The notes: generated by a model not told the origin, from the letters alone. A DNA stretch of 64,000 bases from Cellulomonas sp. Y8 (GCF_008033115.1 NZ_CP041203.1:3720001-3784000); one strand, 5' to 3'; positions 1-9,436 are shown, numbered from the stretch's first letter. Program-made: numbers and translations.

Positions 1-2342
1 AGACGTACGACCTGCCGCGGCACGGCGTGCGCTCGCTCTGGCTGGCGGACGGGCCGCACGGGGTGCGCAAGCAGACCGGCGCCGCGGACCACCTCGGCAT
101 CGCCGAGTCGCAGCCGGCGACCTGCTTCCCGACCGCCGCGGCGGTCGCGAACACCTGGGACCCCGAGCTCGCCGAGGAGGTCGGGCGGGCGCTCGGCGCC
201 GAGGCCGCGGCGCAGGACGTCGACGTGCTGCTGGGCCCGGGCCTGAACATCAAGCGCTCCCCGCTGGGCGGGCGCAACTTCGAGTACTTCTCCGAGGACC
301 CGCTGCTGGCGGGGCGGATGGCCGCCGGGTACGTGCGCGGCATCCAGGCCGCCGGCGTGGCGGCGTGCTCCAAGCACTACGCCGCGAACTCCCAGGAGCT
401 GCGCCGGATGGCGTCGGACTCCGTGGTCGACGAGCGGACGCTGCGCGAGATCTACCTGACCGCGTTCGGCATCGTGGTCACCGAAGCCGCACCGCGGACG
501 ATCATGTCCGCGTACAACCGGGTGAACGGCACGTACGCGCACGAGGACCCGTTCCTGCTGCAGCAGGTGCTGCGGGACGAGTGGGGCTTCGACGGGGCGG
601 TGATCTCCGACTGGGGCGGCTCGAACGACGTCGTGGCCGCGGCGGCCGCGGGCGGGACCCTGGAGATGCCGGCGGCCGGGCTGGACTCGGCGCGCCAGCT
701 CGTCGCCGCGGTGCGCGACGGCCGGCTCGCCGAGGCCGACCTGGACGCGCGCGCCGCCGAGGTGCTGCGGCTGGTCGCCGAGGCCCGCGAGCCGGGCACG
801 GCGCCGGCCGTCGACGAGGCCGCGCACCACGCGCTGGCCCGCCGGGTCGCGGCGCGGTCGGCGGTGCTGCTGAAGAACGACGAGGCCCTGCTGCCGCTGG
901 CGGCCGGGACCCGGGTCGCGGTGATCGGCGACTTCGCCTTCACGCCGCGCTACCAGGGCGCCGGCTCCTCGGCCGTGAACCCGACCCGGCTCGACACGAT
1001 CCTCGACCTCATCGGCGAGACGGAGCTCGACGTGGTGGCGTCCGTCCGCGGGTTCCGCCGCGACGGGAGGCCCGACGAGGCGCTGCGCGCGTCGGCGGTG
1101 GAGGCGGCCCGGGGCGCCGACGTCGCCCTGCTGTTCCTGGGCCTGGACGAGATCGCCGAGTCCGAGGGCCTGGACCGGTCGACCCTCATGCTGCACGCGG
1201 CGCAGACCGAGCTGCTCGAGGCCGTGCACGCCGCGAACCCGCGCACCGTCGTGGTGCTGGCCGCCGGTGGTGTCGTGGAGATGCCGTGGCTCGGCTCCGC
1301 GCAGGCGCTGGTGCACGGCTACCTGTCCGGCCAGGCCGGCGCGGGCGCGCTGCTCGACGTGCTGACCGGCGTCGCGAACCCGGCCGGGCGGCTCGCCGAG
1401 ACCGTGCCGGTGCGGCTGTCGGACACCCCGACCGCGGACACGTTCCCGGGGCAGCAGCGGACCGCGGAGTACCGCGAGGGCCTGTTCGTCGGCTACCGGT
1501 ACTACACGACCGCCGGGGTGCCGGTGACGTTCCCGTTCGGGTTCGGGCTGTCGTACACCTCGTTCGCGTACTCCGGTCTGACCGCGACGGCCGACGCGGC
1601 CACGGTGACCGTGACCAACACGGGCGCCGTCGCGGGCTCGGACGTGGTGCAGGTCTACGTGCGGCGCGAGACGCCGGGCGTGCACCGGCCGGACCGCACG
1701 CTCGCCGGGTTCGCCCGGGTCGAGCTCGCCCCGGGGGAGTCGACCACCGTGACCGTCCCCCTGGGGGACGCGGCGTTCCGGCACTTCGACGTGGGCACCG
1801 GGGCCTGGCAGGTCGAGCGCGGCACCTGGACCGTGCTCGCCGGCGCGAACGTCGCCGACCTGTCCGAGAAGGCCACCGTCGAGGTGGCAGGGACCGTGCC
1901 GCCGGTGGCGGAGGACGCGGTCCCGGTCCGGTACCGCACCGGGGACGTCCGGCACGTGCCCGACGCCGACTTCGCGGCCCTGCTCGGCCGCCCGGTCCCG
2001 CCGGCCTCCTGGTCCGGGCCGCTCGGCGTGAACGACGCGCTCGGCCGGATGCAGACCGCGCGCTCCCCGCTGGCCCGGCTCGCCTACCGGGTGCTCGCGT
2101 TCCTGCGCGACCGCGCCGACCTCAGGGGCAAGCCCGACCTGAACATCCTGTTCCTGCTCAACATGCCGTTCCGGGCCATCGGGAAGATGACCAACGGCAT
2201 GGTCAGCGCCGAGATGGTGGACGGGATCGTCCGCATCGTCAACGGCCACTTCTTCGCCGGCGCCGGCGCCACGATCCGCGGGTTCCTCCGCAACCGCCGC
2301 GCCAACCGCACCACCGCGCGCCAGCTGCGCGGCGACGCCTGA
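1..2342 (+). CDS. Beta-glucosidase, glycoside hydrolase family 3 (5' end outside window)
   Basis: The reading frame is open to the left edge, so the true start lies upstream; the first GTG in frame is at 27. The family hydrolyses terminal beta-linked glucosyl (or related) residues. The N-terminal TIM-barrel signature SDGPHG-like (ADGPHGVRKQ) and the nucleophile motif VISDWGG (Asp codon 609-611) are present. The alpha/beta sandwich contains ESEGLDR, the usual acid/base Glu region. An Fn3-like domain follows PFGFGLSYTSF. After it comes an unusual tail of about 100 residues with a hydrophobic stretch (NILFLLNMPFRAIGKM). No signal peptide can be judged because the start is missing. The GtrA-like gene follows after 25 nt, probably in one transcript. 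Confidence 0.93.
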   Translation, partial: TYDLPRHGVRSLWLADGPHGVRKQTGAADHLGIAESQPATCFPTAAAVANTWDPELAEEVGRALGAEAAAQDVDVLLGPGLNIKRSPLGGRNFEYFSEDPLLAGRMAAGYVRGIQAAGVAACSKHYAANSQELRRMASDSVVDERTLREIYLTAFGIVVTEAAPRTIMSAYNRVNGTYAHEDPFLLQQVLRDEWGFDGAVISDWGGSNDVVAAAAAGGTLEMPAAGLDSARQLVAAVRDGRLAEADLDARAAEVLRLVAEAREPGTAPAVDEAAHHALARRVAARSAVLLKNDEALLPLAAGTRVAVIGDFAFTPRYQGAGSSAVNPTRLDTILDLIGETELDVVASVRGFRRDGRPDEALRASAVEAARGADVALLFLGLDEIAESEGLDRSTLMLHAAQTELLEAVHAANPRTVVVLAAGGVVEMPWLGSAQALVHGYLSGQAGAGALLDVLTGVANPAGRLAETVPVRLSDTPTADTFPGQQRTAEYREGLFVGYRYYTTAGVPVTFPFGFGLSYTSFAYSGLTATADAATVTVTNTGAVAGSDVVQVYVRRETPGVHRPDRTLAGFARVELAPGESTTVTVPLGDAAFRHFDVGTGAWQVERGTWTVLAGANVADLSEKATVEVAGTVPPVAEDAVPVRYRTGDVRHVPDADFAALLGRPVPPASWSGPLGVNDALGRMQTARSPLARLAYRVLAFLRDRADLRGKPDLNILFLLNMPFRAIGKMTNGMVSAEMVDGIVRIVNGHFFAGAGATIRGFLRNRRANRTTARQLRGDA

Positions 2343-2367
2343 CCTCCTGGAAGAGAGACCCGCTCGT

Positions 2368-3006
2368 ATGTTCACCCGTCTCAAGGACGCCTGGGGCCGG
2401 TTCGCCACCAAGCGGCCGGGCGTCGCCCAGTTCGTCGTGTTCTTCGTGCTGAGCAACGGCATCACCGTGCTGCAGCTCGCGCTGATGCCGCTGTCGAAGT
2501 GGCTGTTCGGGATGACGTCCCTGGTCGACACCGCGTTCCAGGTCTGGCCGGTCGGCTCGAACCCGGACGGCTCGCAGTACTTCGTGTTCGACTACGCCGC
2601 CGGGGCCTTGCCGGCCGGCGGCGGCGGGCTCGCCTACTTCCTCGCGGTCCAGGTCACCATCCTGGTGGCGCAGGTGATCAACTTCTTCGCCCAGCGCAGC
2701 ATCACGTTCAAGTCGAACTCCTCGGTGGCGAAGGCTGCCACCTGGTACGCGATCGCCTACGTGGTCATCACGATCGTGGCGGCCGCGCTGCAGGGCCTGT
2801 ACAAGGCGCCGATCTACGACCTGTTCATCGACACCTGGGGCCTGGGCGGCACCGGCGAGACCCTCGCCGACCTCGTGGTCGTGCTGATCAACAGCGCGAT
2901 CTCGTTCTGGGTGTTCTTCCCGATCTTCAAGGTCATCTTCAAGTCCGACCCGACGAAGGCCGCGCCCGCCGTCACCGTGGACGACCCGGTGGTGCGCTCG
3001 TCGTGA
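2368..3006 (+). CDS. GtrA-like multi-pass membrane protein
   Basis: This is a 212-residue protein with about four hydrophobic segments. The first runs through FVVFFVLSNGITVLQL, the next through the VTILVAQVINFF region, then WYAIAYVVITIVAAAL, and the last is near ISFWVFFPIFKVIF. The motif INFFAQRSITFKSN resembles the Asn/aromatic-rich loop of GtrA family proteins, which are thought to help flip polyprenyl-linked sugars. The protein is longer than a typical GtrA (about 130-150 residues) because of a loop after the first segment. It follows the GH3 gene closely, so a shared role in glycan handling is possible. GtrA assignment is by motif and topology only. Confidence 0.6.
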   Translation: MFTRLKDAWGRFATKRPGVAQFVVFFVLSNGITVLQLALMPLSKWLFGMTSLVDTAFQVWPVGSNPDGSQYFVFDYAAGALPAGGGGLAYFLAVQVTILVAQVINFFAQRSITFKSNSSVAKAATWYAIAYVVITIVAAALQGLYKAPIYDLFIDTWGLGGTGETLADLVVVLINSAISFWVFFPIFKVIFKSDPTKAAPAVTVDDPVVRSS

Positions 3007-3182
3007 GCCCGGCGGGCACGGGTCGCGCCCCTGCTCCCGCGTGGACGCCCGCGGCGGTACCGGCCGTCCGGTCACGTACCCCGGACGTCGTACCGAGGAC
3101 GGTCTCCCCGGCCGATTCGCCGGGACGCTCACGTCGCCAGGATCGAGGACGTCCGTCGGACCCGCAACGAGAGTAGAGATCC

Positions 3183-5390
3183 ATGGCAACGTTCCTCGCA
3201 AGGCTCGGGCGCTTCAGCGCCCGGCGTCGGCTGGTGGTGGTGATCGCGTGGGTCGCCGTCTTCGCCGGCCTCACGGGCATCCTCGCGGTCAACGGGATGG
3301 GGGAGACGGCGGACGACTCGATCCCCGACTCGCGCGCCTCGCTCGCGCTCGAGCGCATGAACGAGGAGTTCCCGTCCGAGGGCTCCCAGGAGGACGCCCA
3401 GACCCTGCAGCTCGTCTTCCACCCGGACGCCGGCGCGGTGACCGACCCGGCCGTCGCGCGGGAGATCCAGTCCGTGCTCGACGACGCCGCGTCCCTGCCC
3501 GGGGTGCAGACGGTGAGCGACCCGCTCGACCCCGCGAACCCGTCGATCTCCCCGGACCAGAGCCTGGCCATCTCGACGCTGACGTACACCGGTCTCGACG
3601 ACGAGCAGCAGGAGACGTCCTACGCCGCCGCCCTGGACCTGCAGCAGTCCGCGCCGGCCGAGCTGGGGGTGGAGCTGGGCGGCAACCTCGTCCCGCTCGG
3701 TGCCCCCGAGCAGGGCGTCGGCGAGATGATCGGCGTCCTCGCGGCGTTCCTCGTGCTGATCCTGACGTTCGGCACCCTGCGGGCCGCGGGCGCGAACCTG
3801 CTCACCGCGGCCTTCGGCGTCGGCGTCGGCCTGGTCGGCGTCTTCGCGTACGGGTCGATCACCCCGATCGGCGAGAACTCGATCATCCTCGCCGCGATGC
3901 TCGGCCTCGCGGTCGGCATCGACTACGGCCTGTTCGTCCTGTCCCGCTTCCAGCACGAGCTGCGCGGGGGGCGGACGGTCGACGAGGCCATCGGCCGGGC
4001 GACGGGGACCGCCGGGACCGCCGTGGTGTTCGCGGGCGCGACCGTGATCGTCGCCCTGGTGGCCCTGATGGTCGCCAACATCGGCTTCATCTCGGTCATG
4101 GGCTACGCCGCCGCGTTCGCCGTCCTCATCGCGGTCCTGCTGTCCCTGACCCTGCTGCCGGTCCTGCTCAAGACCATGGGCCTGAAGGCGCTGCCGACGA
4201 AGCACCGGCGGGCGCTCGCCGAGGGCCGCATCTGGACCGAGGGGACGACCGAGAAGCGCGGCTTCCTCAGCCGGTGGGGCACGACCGTCGTCCAGCACCC
4301 GGTCCTCGCCCTCGTCGGCGGCGCCGCGGTCCTGGTCACCGTCGCGATCCCCGTGCTCAGCATGAAGACGGCGTTCCACGTGCCGGGCGGCGCGGACCCC
4401 GAGTCCACCGAGCGCGCGGCCTACAACCTCGTCCTGGACGAGCTCGGCGGCGTGCAGAGCCCGCTCATCGTGCTCGCCGAGGGCGACGACGTCGCGGCCG
4501 ACGCCGGGGCCGTCGAGGACGCGCTGTCCGCGCTCCCGGGGGTGCAGATGGTGACGCCCGCCGAGATCAGCTCCAGCGGCGACGTCGCCCGGATCACCAT
4601 GATCCCCACGGGTGGCCCGATCGACGTCTCCACCCAGGACCTCGTCCACACGATCCGCGACCACGAGGACTCGATGGTCGACGGCGTGCGCCTGGAGGTG
4701 ACCGGGGAGACCGCCATCGGCATCGACCAGGACGCGGCTCTGAACACCGCCCTCATCAAGTACGTGATCGTGATCGTCCTGATCTCGATGGCGCTGCTGG
4801 TCCTGATGTTCCGCTCGATCCTCATCCCCGTGATCGCCACCGCCGGCTACCTGCTGTCGGTCCTGGCGTCGTTCGGCGCGAGCACGGCCGTGTTCCAGTG
4901 GGGCTGGGAGTTCCCGCTCATCACCGCCGCGCAGGGCGACCCGATGATGAGCCTGCTGCCGATCCTGCTGGTCGGCGTGCTGTTCGGGCTCGCCATGGAC
5001 TACCAGGTGTTCCTGGTCTCCCGGATCAAGGAGATGCACGACCACGGCATGGCTCCGAAGGACGCGATCGTGGAGGGCTTCTCCCGGGCGGCCCCGGTGC
5101 TCGTCGCCGCGGCGTCGATCATGACCGTCGTGTTCGCCGGGTTCGCGTCCAGCTCGTTCGCCATCGCCGCGTCGATCGCCTTCGGCCTCATGATCGGGAT
5201 CGTCGCCGACGCGTTCATCGTCCGGATGATCCTCATGCCGGCCGCCCTGTCGCTGCTCGGCAAGGCCGCCTGGTGGATCCCGGCGTGGCTCGGCAGGGTG
5301 CTGCCCCGCATCGACACCGAGGGGCACGCGCTGCAGGACGCCGTCGATGAGCCTGAGCGCCGGCCGGAGCCCGAGCTGGTCCGTCCGTAG
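3183..5390 (+). CDS. MMPL/RND family transporter
   Basis: This is a 735-residue integral membrane protein with the two-fold MMPL layout. One hydrophobic segment lies near the N-terminus (VVVIAWVAVFAGLTGILAV). A periplasmic domain and a five-helix block follow, and then a second copy of both. The paired proton-relay motifs are visible as VGIDYGLFVLSRF in the first half and LAMDYQVFLVSRI in the second. The family exports lipids or drugs using proton motive force. The ATG at 3183 is preceded by a weak purine-rich site. It stands alone between a 176-nt gap and a convergent reductase gene. The substrate cannot be told from sequence. Confidence 0.92.
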   Translation: MATFLARLGRFSARRRLVVVIAWVAVFAGLTGILAVNGMGETADDSIPDSRASLALERMNEEFPSEGSQEDAQTLQLVFHPDAGAVTDPAVAREIQSVLDDAASLPGVQTVSDPLDPANPSISPDQSLAISTLTYTGLDDEQQETSYAAALDLQQSAPAELGVELGGNLVPLGAPEQGVGEMIGVLAAFLVLILTFGTLRAAGANLLTAAFGVGVGLVGVFAYGSITPIGENSIILAAMLGLAVGIDYGLFVLSRFQHELRGGRTVDEAIGRATGTAGTAVVFAGATVIVALVALMVANIGFISVMGYAAAFAVLIAVLLSLTLLPVLLKTMGLKALPTKHRRALAEGRIWTEGTTEKRGFLSRWGTTVVQHPVLALVGGAAVLVTVAIPVLSMKTAFHVPGGADPESTERAAYNLVLDELGGVQSPLIVLAEGDDVAADAGAVEDALSALPGVQMVTPAEISSSGDVARITMIPTGGPIDVSTQDLVHTIRDHEDSMVDGVRLEVTGETAIGIDQDAALNTALIKYVIVIVLISMALLVLMFRSILIPVIATAGYLLSVLASFGASTAVFQWGWEFPLITAAQGDPMMSLLPILLVGVLFGLAMDYQVFLVSRIKEMHDHGMAPKDAIVEGFSRAAPVLVAAASIMTVVFAGFASSSFAIAASIAFGLMIGIVADAFIVRMILMPAALSLLGKAAWWIPAWLGRVLPRIDTEGHALQDAVDEPERRPEPELVRP

Positions 5391-5398
5391 GGCGCGGC

Positions 5399-5435
5399 GT
5401 CGGCCGGGGTCGCCGCAGCGGTGGCCCCGGCCGAC
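5399..5435. terminator. Bidirectional hairpin terminator
   Basis: Arms GTCGGCCGGGG (5399-5409) and CCCCGGCCGAC (5425-5435) are perfect complements with a 15-nt loop. The hairpin lies between convergent genes. It has no U-tract, as is usual in actinobacteria. Confidence 0.6.
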
Positions 5436-5493
5436 CTCTGCCCCCGCAGGTCGACGGGGCGCTCACGGCGGCCCACCTCCCGCTGGCCGAGGC

Positions 5494-6450
5494 CTAGGAG
5501 GCGCGGCCGCCCGGCACGGGCCGCCACGCCCGCGCCGTCGCCTGCACCACCTGCGCCCAGGGGGTCGGGTGCAGGCCGAACGCCGCCTCGGTGGCGCGGG
5601 CGTCCAGCACGAAGGGCCGCTCCCACTGCCACAGCACCTCGGTCAGCTCGCGCAGCACCGGCACCACGGGGGCGAGGGCGCGGACGGCGGCGCGCGGGAA
5701 GCGGCGGAGCCGCGGCTCGGGGGCGCCCTGGGGCACGGCCGCCGCGAGGTCGGTGAGCGCGCGCCGCACGGTCACGGGCTCCGGGCTCGGGACGTGCCAG
5801 GCGCGGCCCCACGCCCGCTCCTCGGTGGCCACCGTGCGCAGCAGCCGCGCCACGTCCTCGACGGCGGTGAAGCTGTGCGGGAGGTCCGGGTCGCCGAACA
5901 CCCGGGCGGGCCGCCCGCGCAGCGTCGCGTCGGCGTACCGGCGCAGGACCCCACCGGCGGCGGTGACGTCGGGCCCGAGGTAGTCGGCGGCCCGCACCTC
6001 GGTCGCGCGGACACGACCCGCGGCGTGCGCCGCCAGCGCGTCCCGCCACATGTCGGCGCGCAGCCGGCCCTTGTGGCCGGTGGCGGCCAGCGGCAGGTCG
6101 GTGGTCAGCGGCACGTCCACGGGGCCGTACCCGTAGAGGTTGCTCGTCGTGACCAGGACGGCGCCCGAGCCCTCGGCCGCGCGCAGCGCCGACGCGGCGA
6201 GCGGGGGCCACAGCGCGGCCCACTGCTGGTAGGACGCGGGGTTGGCGCAGTTGTACAGGGCGGTCGCGCCGCGCGCGACGGCGGCGAGCGCCTCGGCGTC
6301 GCTCGCGTCGGCGGCGACGCGGGTGACCGCGGGGTGGTCGAGCCCGCCCCCCGACCGGGTCACGACGACGACCCGCTCGCCGTCCCGGGCGAGCAGGTCG
6401 GTCAGCGCGGTGCCGACCGGGCCGGAACCGATGACCACGTGGACGCCCAT
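5494..6450 (-). CDS. NAD(P)-binding epimerase/reductase-like protein
   Basis: This is a 318-residue Rossmann-fold protein of the extended SDR/NAD-dependent epimerase group. The dinucleotide-binding motif IGSGPVG is at the extreme N-terminus. An acidic residue follows the second strand region, NCANP marks the end of strand 4, and a LYGYGP segment takes the place of the usual YxxxK region. There is no classical YxxxK, so activity on a sugar nucleotide is doubtful. It is divergent from a TetR gene, with 121 nt between them containing an inverted repeat, so it is a likely target of that regulator. The substrate is unknown. Confidence 0.75.
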   Translation of the reverse strand: MGVHVVIGSGPVGTALTDLLARDGERVVVVTRSGGGLDHPAVTRVAADASDAEALAAVARGATALYNCANPASYQQWAALWPPLAASALRAAEGSGAVLVTTSNLYGYGPVDVPLTTDLPLAATGHKGRLRADMWRDALAAHAAGRVRATEVRAADYLGPDVTAAGGVLRRYADATLRGRPARVFGDPDLPHSFTAVEDVARLLRTVATEERAWGRAWHVPSPEPVTVRRALTDLAAAVPQGAPEPRLRRFPRAAVRALAPVVPVLRELTEVLWQWERPFVLDARATEAAFGLHPTPWAQVVQATARAWRPVPGGRAS

Positions 6451-6492
6451 GGGTGCTCCTCTGCTGCAGGGTTCGGATCAGTGATCGCAAGT

Positions 6493-6507
6493 GTGAACAC
6501 CGTTCGC
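6493..6507. promoter_or_regulatory. Candidate TetR operator between divergent genes
   Basis: GTGAAC-ACC-GTTCGC is an inverted repeat with one mismatch. It sits in the relatively A/T-rich gap between the reductase gene (minus) and the TetR gene (plus). Position and symmetry fit an autoregulatory TetR site. The assignment is inferred. Confidence 0.4.
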
Positions 6508-6571
6508 GTTTCTGGCAAGACCCGGCTCCGTCGTGCTCGCGCGGGCCGCAGCGCGTGCCACCCTGGGCACC

Positions 6572-7328
6572 ATGTCGTCCGTCCCGTCGCCCGCCGAGGG
6601 TGCCCGTGCCCGCGCCCGGCGCGAGCTGCTGCGGGAGATCACCGATGCGGCGCGCGCGCAGCTCGCCGAGGTGGGCGCGGCGGCGCTGTCGGTCCGCGCC
6701 GTGACCCGCGAGCTCGGCATGGCCCCCTCGGCGGTGTACCGGTACTTCCCGAACCGGGACGCGCTGCTCACGGCGCTGATCACCGAGGCGTACACCGGTC
6801 TGGCGGACGCCGCCGAGCGCGCGGAGCGCGGCGCCGACCGCGCCGACCTGCTCGGTCGGTGGCTGGCCGTGCACCGCGGCGTGCGGGGGTGGGCGCTGGG
6901 CCATCCGCACGAGTACGGGCTGATCTACGGCTCGCCGGTCCCGGGGTACGCCGCGCCCCAGGACACCACCGCCCCGGCGTCGCGGGTGCCGCTGCTGCTC
7001 GCGGCCGTCGCGGTGGATGCCTGGATCGCCGGCCACCGCGCGCCCGGCGCCGACCGGGTGCCCGACGCGCTCCGGGCGGACGCCGGCGCCCTGCTCGCCC
7101 TGGCCCTCGCGGGCCGCCCGTCGGACCAGGTGCCCGCTGCCCGGGTCGGTGGACCCGCGGCTGCCGCTCGCCGTGGTGGACGCGTGGACGGAGCTGTACG
7201 GCTGCGTGAGCTTCGAGCTGTTCGGCCACTACCGCGGCGTCCTGCGCGACCCGGGCGCGCACCTCGACGCGGTCGCCCGGCGCACCGCGACCGCCCTCGG
7301 CCTCCCGGGGGAGCGGCCGGGTCGCTGA
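6572..7328 (+). CDS. TetR/AcrR family regulator with apparent +1 frameshift
   Basis: The first frame starts at ATG 6572 and encodes a TetR helix-turn-helix (ALSVRAVTRELGMAPSAVYRYFPNRDALLTALI). It continues through GLIYGSPVPGYAAP, typical of the WHG-type TetR C-terminal domain. Near 7138-7146 the frame goes wrong and would run as low-complexity Arg/Pro/Ala to 7390. The natural C-terminus (VDPRLPLAVVDAW, then LYGCVSFELFGHY) is in the next frame and ends at 7328. Removing one base from CCCGGG at 7140-7145 restores a continuous protein of about 251 residues. Either the sequence carries a one-base error or the gene is a fresh pseudogene. Likely targets are the divergent reductase and perhaps DoxX. 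Confidence 0.8.
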
Positions 7329-7389
7329 ATCGCGCCGGGGTGCGTGCGCGACCCGCGGGTGCGGGCGCCCCCGCACCTGTGCTTCGATA

Positions 7390-7409
7390 GGTAGACGAAC
7401 TCGTCTACC
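7390..7409. promoter_or_regulatory. Perfect palindromic operator upstream of doxX-like gene
   Basis: GGTAGACGA-AC-TCGTCTACC has two perfectly complementary 9-nt arms and a 2-nt centre. It ends 12 nt before the ATG at 7422. The size and form are those of a TetR-family dimer site overlapping a promoter. The arm sequence differs from the candidate site at 6493-6507, so a different regulator may bind here. Confidence 0.65.
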
Positions 7410-7421
7410 CAGGGAGCGGAC

Positions 7422-7859
7422 ATGGCGGAGCAGCAGGCGCGGCGGGGCGGCGGCCTCGCGCGGACGGTGGGTCGGGTCGGTCTCGGGGCGGTGCTCGCGT
7501 TCGCCGGCACCAGCCACCTCACGTTCGCGCGCGAGGAGTTCCGGGCGCAGGTCCCGCCGTGGGTGCCGCTCGACGAGGACCTCGTCGTCCTCGGCTCGGG
7601 GGTCGTCGAGATCGCGCTCGGCACGGCGCTCGCCGTCGCGCCCGCGCGGCACCGCGCGAAGGTCGGGTGGGCCGCGGCCGCGTTCTTCGTCGCGATCTTC
7701 CCCGGCAACGTGTCGCAGTACCTCACGCACACCGACGCCTTCGGGCTCGACACGGACGCCAAGCGGCTCGCCCGGCTGCCCGGCCAGGGCCTGCTGGTCG
7801 CGTGGTCGCTGTGGTCGACCGGCGCGTGGCGCGCGTGGCGGGGCCGCCGCCGGACCTGA
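7422..7859 (+). CDS. DoxX family membrane protein
   Basis: This is a 145-residue protein with about four hydrophobic helices and the DoxX-type pattern: GLGAVLAFAGTSHL at the start, a loop with ARE, a second helix, VGWAAAAFFVAIFPGNVSQY, and a final helix near WSLWSTG. DoxX-like proteins are small membrane proteins linked to redox or thiol stress, often of unknown role. The ATG is preceded by AGGGAG at a suitable distance. Expression is probably repressed through the palindrome directly upstream. The TetR gene just before it may or may not be the cognate repressor. Confidence 0.8.
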   Translation: MAEQQARRGGGLARTVGRVGLGAVLAFAGTSHLTFAREEFRAQVPPWVPLDEDLVVLGSGVVEIALGTALAVAPARHRAKVGWAAAAFFVAIFPGNVSQYLTHTDAFGLDTDAKRLARLPGQGLLVAWSLWSTGAWRAWRGRRRT

Positions 7860-8044
7860 GCCTGCTTTGGCGGCGGCGTGGCGCGGTGGCGTAGGCTTCG
7901 TGGGCCGGTGCGGCGAGCCATGCCCGCGCGCGCCGAAGCGTGCCGCCCCTCGGGGTAGAGCGGGGAACCGCCCGACCGGCCCGCCCCAGCGCCCACGCCG
8001 GGCACCCCGGCGCAGACGAATCCGAGCAGTTGGAGAGCACTGAA

Positions 8045-9436
8045 GTGAAGAGCGCCGTCGAGACCCTGGAGCCCACCAAGGTCAGGCTGACCGTCGAGGT
8101 TCCGTACGACGAGCTCAAGCCGAGCATCGATCACGCCTACTCGCACATCGCGGAGCAGGTGAACATCCCCGGCTTCCGCAAGGGCAAGGTCCCGCCGCGG
8201 ATCATCGACCAGCGCGTCGGCCGCCCGGCGGTCATGGAGCACGCCGTCAACGAGGGGCTGTCCGGCTTCTACGCCGAGGCCGTCCGCGAGAACAAGCTGC
8301 GCCCGCTCGGCCAGCCCGAGGTCGACGTCACGAAGGTGCCCGGCCTGGTGCCCGGCGAGACCGACGGCGACCTGGTGTTCACCGCCGAGGTCGAGGTCCG
8401 GCCCGAGATCGAGATCCCGTCGCTCGACGGCCTGTCCGTGACCGTGGACGACTCGGAGATCACCGACGAGGACGTCCAGGGCCGCCTGGACACCCTGCGC
8501 GAGCGCTTCGGCACCCTGGTCGGCGTCGACCGCCCGGCCGCCGACAAGGACTTCGCGGTGATCGACCTGGTCGCCAAGATCGACGGCGAGGAGGTCGACA
8601 CGGTCTCCGGCGTCTCCTACCAGATCGGCTCGGGCAACATGCTCGAGGGCCTGGACGAGGCGCTGACCGGCCTGTCGGCCGGCGAGACCACGACGTTCTC
8701 GACCACGCTGGTCGGCGGCGACCACGCCGGCGAGCAGGCCGAGGTCACCGTCACCGCGTCCTCCGTCAAGGAGCGCGAGTTGCCCGAGGCCGACGACGAC
8801 TTCGCGCAGATGGCGTCGGAGTTCGACACGGTGGAGGAGCTCCTGGCGGACCTGCGCGAGCAGGCCACCAAGATCAAGGCGCAGAACCAGGCCGTCCAGG
8901 CCCGCGACCTGCTCCTGGAGCAGCTGCTCGAGCAGCTCGAGATCCCGGTCCCCGCCGGCGCCGTCGAGGCCGAGGTGCACCGCCACCTCGAGTCCGAGGG
9001 CCGCCTGGAGGACGACGTGCACCGCACCGAGGTCACGGAGCAGGCGCAGACCGCGCTGCGCAACCAGATCCTCCTGGACACCCTGGCCGAGAACCTCGAG
9101 GTCAAGGTCAACCAGGGCGAGCTCGTCGACTACCTCGTGAGCGCGTCCCGCCAGTACGGCATGGACCCGAACACGTTCATCCAGACCATCGACCAGCAGG
9201 GCCAGATCCCCGCGATGGTCGCCGAGGTCGCGCGCTCGAAGGCCCTCGCGGTCGCGCTGCGGCACGTGGCGGTCGTCGACGGCTCCGGCGCGGCGGTCGA
9301 CCTGTCGGAGTACATCGGCACCGACGAGGAGGACGCGGCGCAGACCGCGCTCGAGGACGCCGCCACCGCGGCCGCCGAGGGCGACGAGGACGCGACCGAG
9401 GCCACCGAGGCGCCCGCCGAGGACGCCAAGGCCTGA
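8045..9436 (+). CDS. tig: Trigger factor, ribosome-associated chaperone/PPIase
   Basis: This is a 463-residue trigger factor starting at GTG 8045 (MKSAVETLEPTKVRLTVEV). The N-terminal ribosome-binding domain carries the signature NIPGFRKGKVPPRII, which contacts ribosomal protein L23. A central FKBP-type PPIase domain (about residues 165-245) and a helical C-terminal substrate cradle follow. An acidic, alanine-rich tail (DEEDAAQ, DEDATEATEAPAEDAKA) is typical of actinobacterial homologues. A TAGGCT box at 7892-7897 is a candidate -10, giving a leader of about 145 nt. Its place directly before clpP1-clpP2 and clpX is a conserved bacterial order that groups folding with proteolysis. Confidence 0.97.
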   Translation: MKSAVETLEPTKVRLTVEVPYDELKPSIDHAYSHIAEQVNIPGFRKGKVPPRIIDQRVGRPAVMEHAVNEGLSGFYAEAVRENKLRPLGQPEVDVTKVPGLVPGETDGDLVFTAEVEVRPEIEIPSLDGLSVTVDDSEITDEDVQGRLDTLRERFGTLVGVDRPAADKDFAVIDLVAKIDGEEVDTVSGVSYQIGSGNMLEGLDEALTGLSAGETTTFSTTLVGGDHAGEQAEVTVTASSVKERELPEADDDFAQMASEFDTVEELLADLREQATKIKAQNQAVQARDLLLEQLLEQLEIPVPAGAVEAEVHRHLESEGRLEDDVHRTEVTEQAQTALRNQILLDTLAENLEVKVNQGELVDYLVSASRQYGMDPNTFIQTIDQQGQIPAMVAEVARSKALAVALRHVAVVDGSGAAVDLSEYIGTDEEDAAQTALEDAATAAAEGDEDATEATEAPAEDAKA

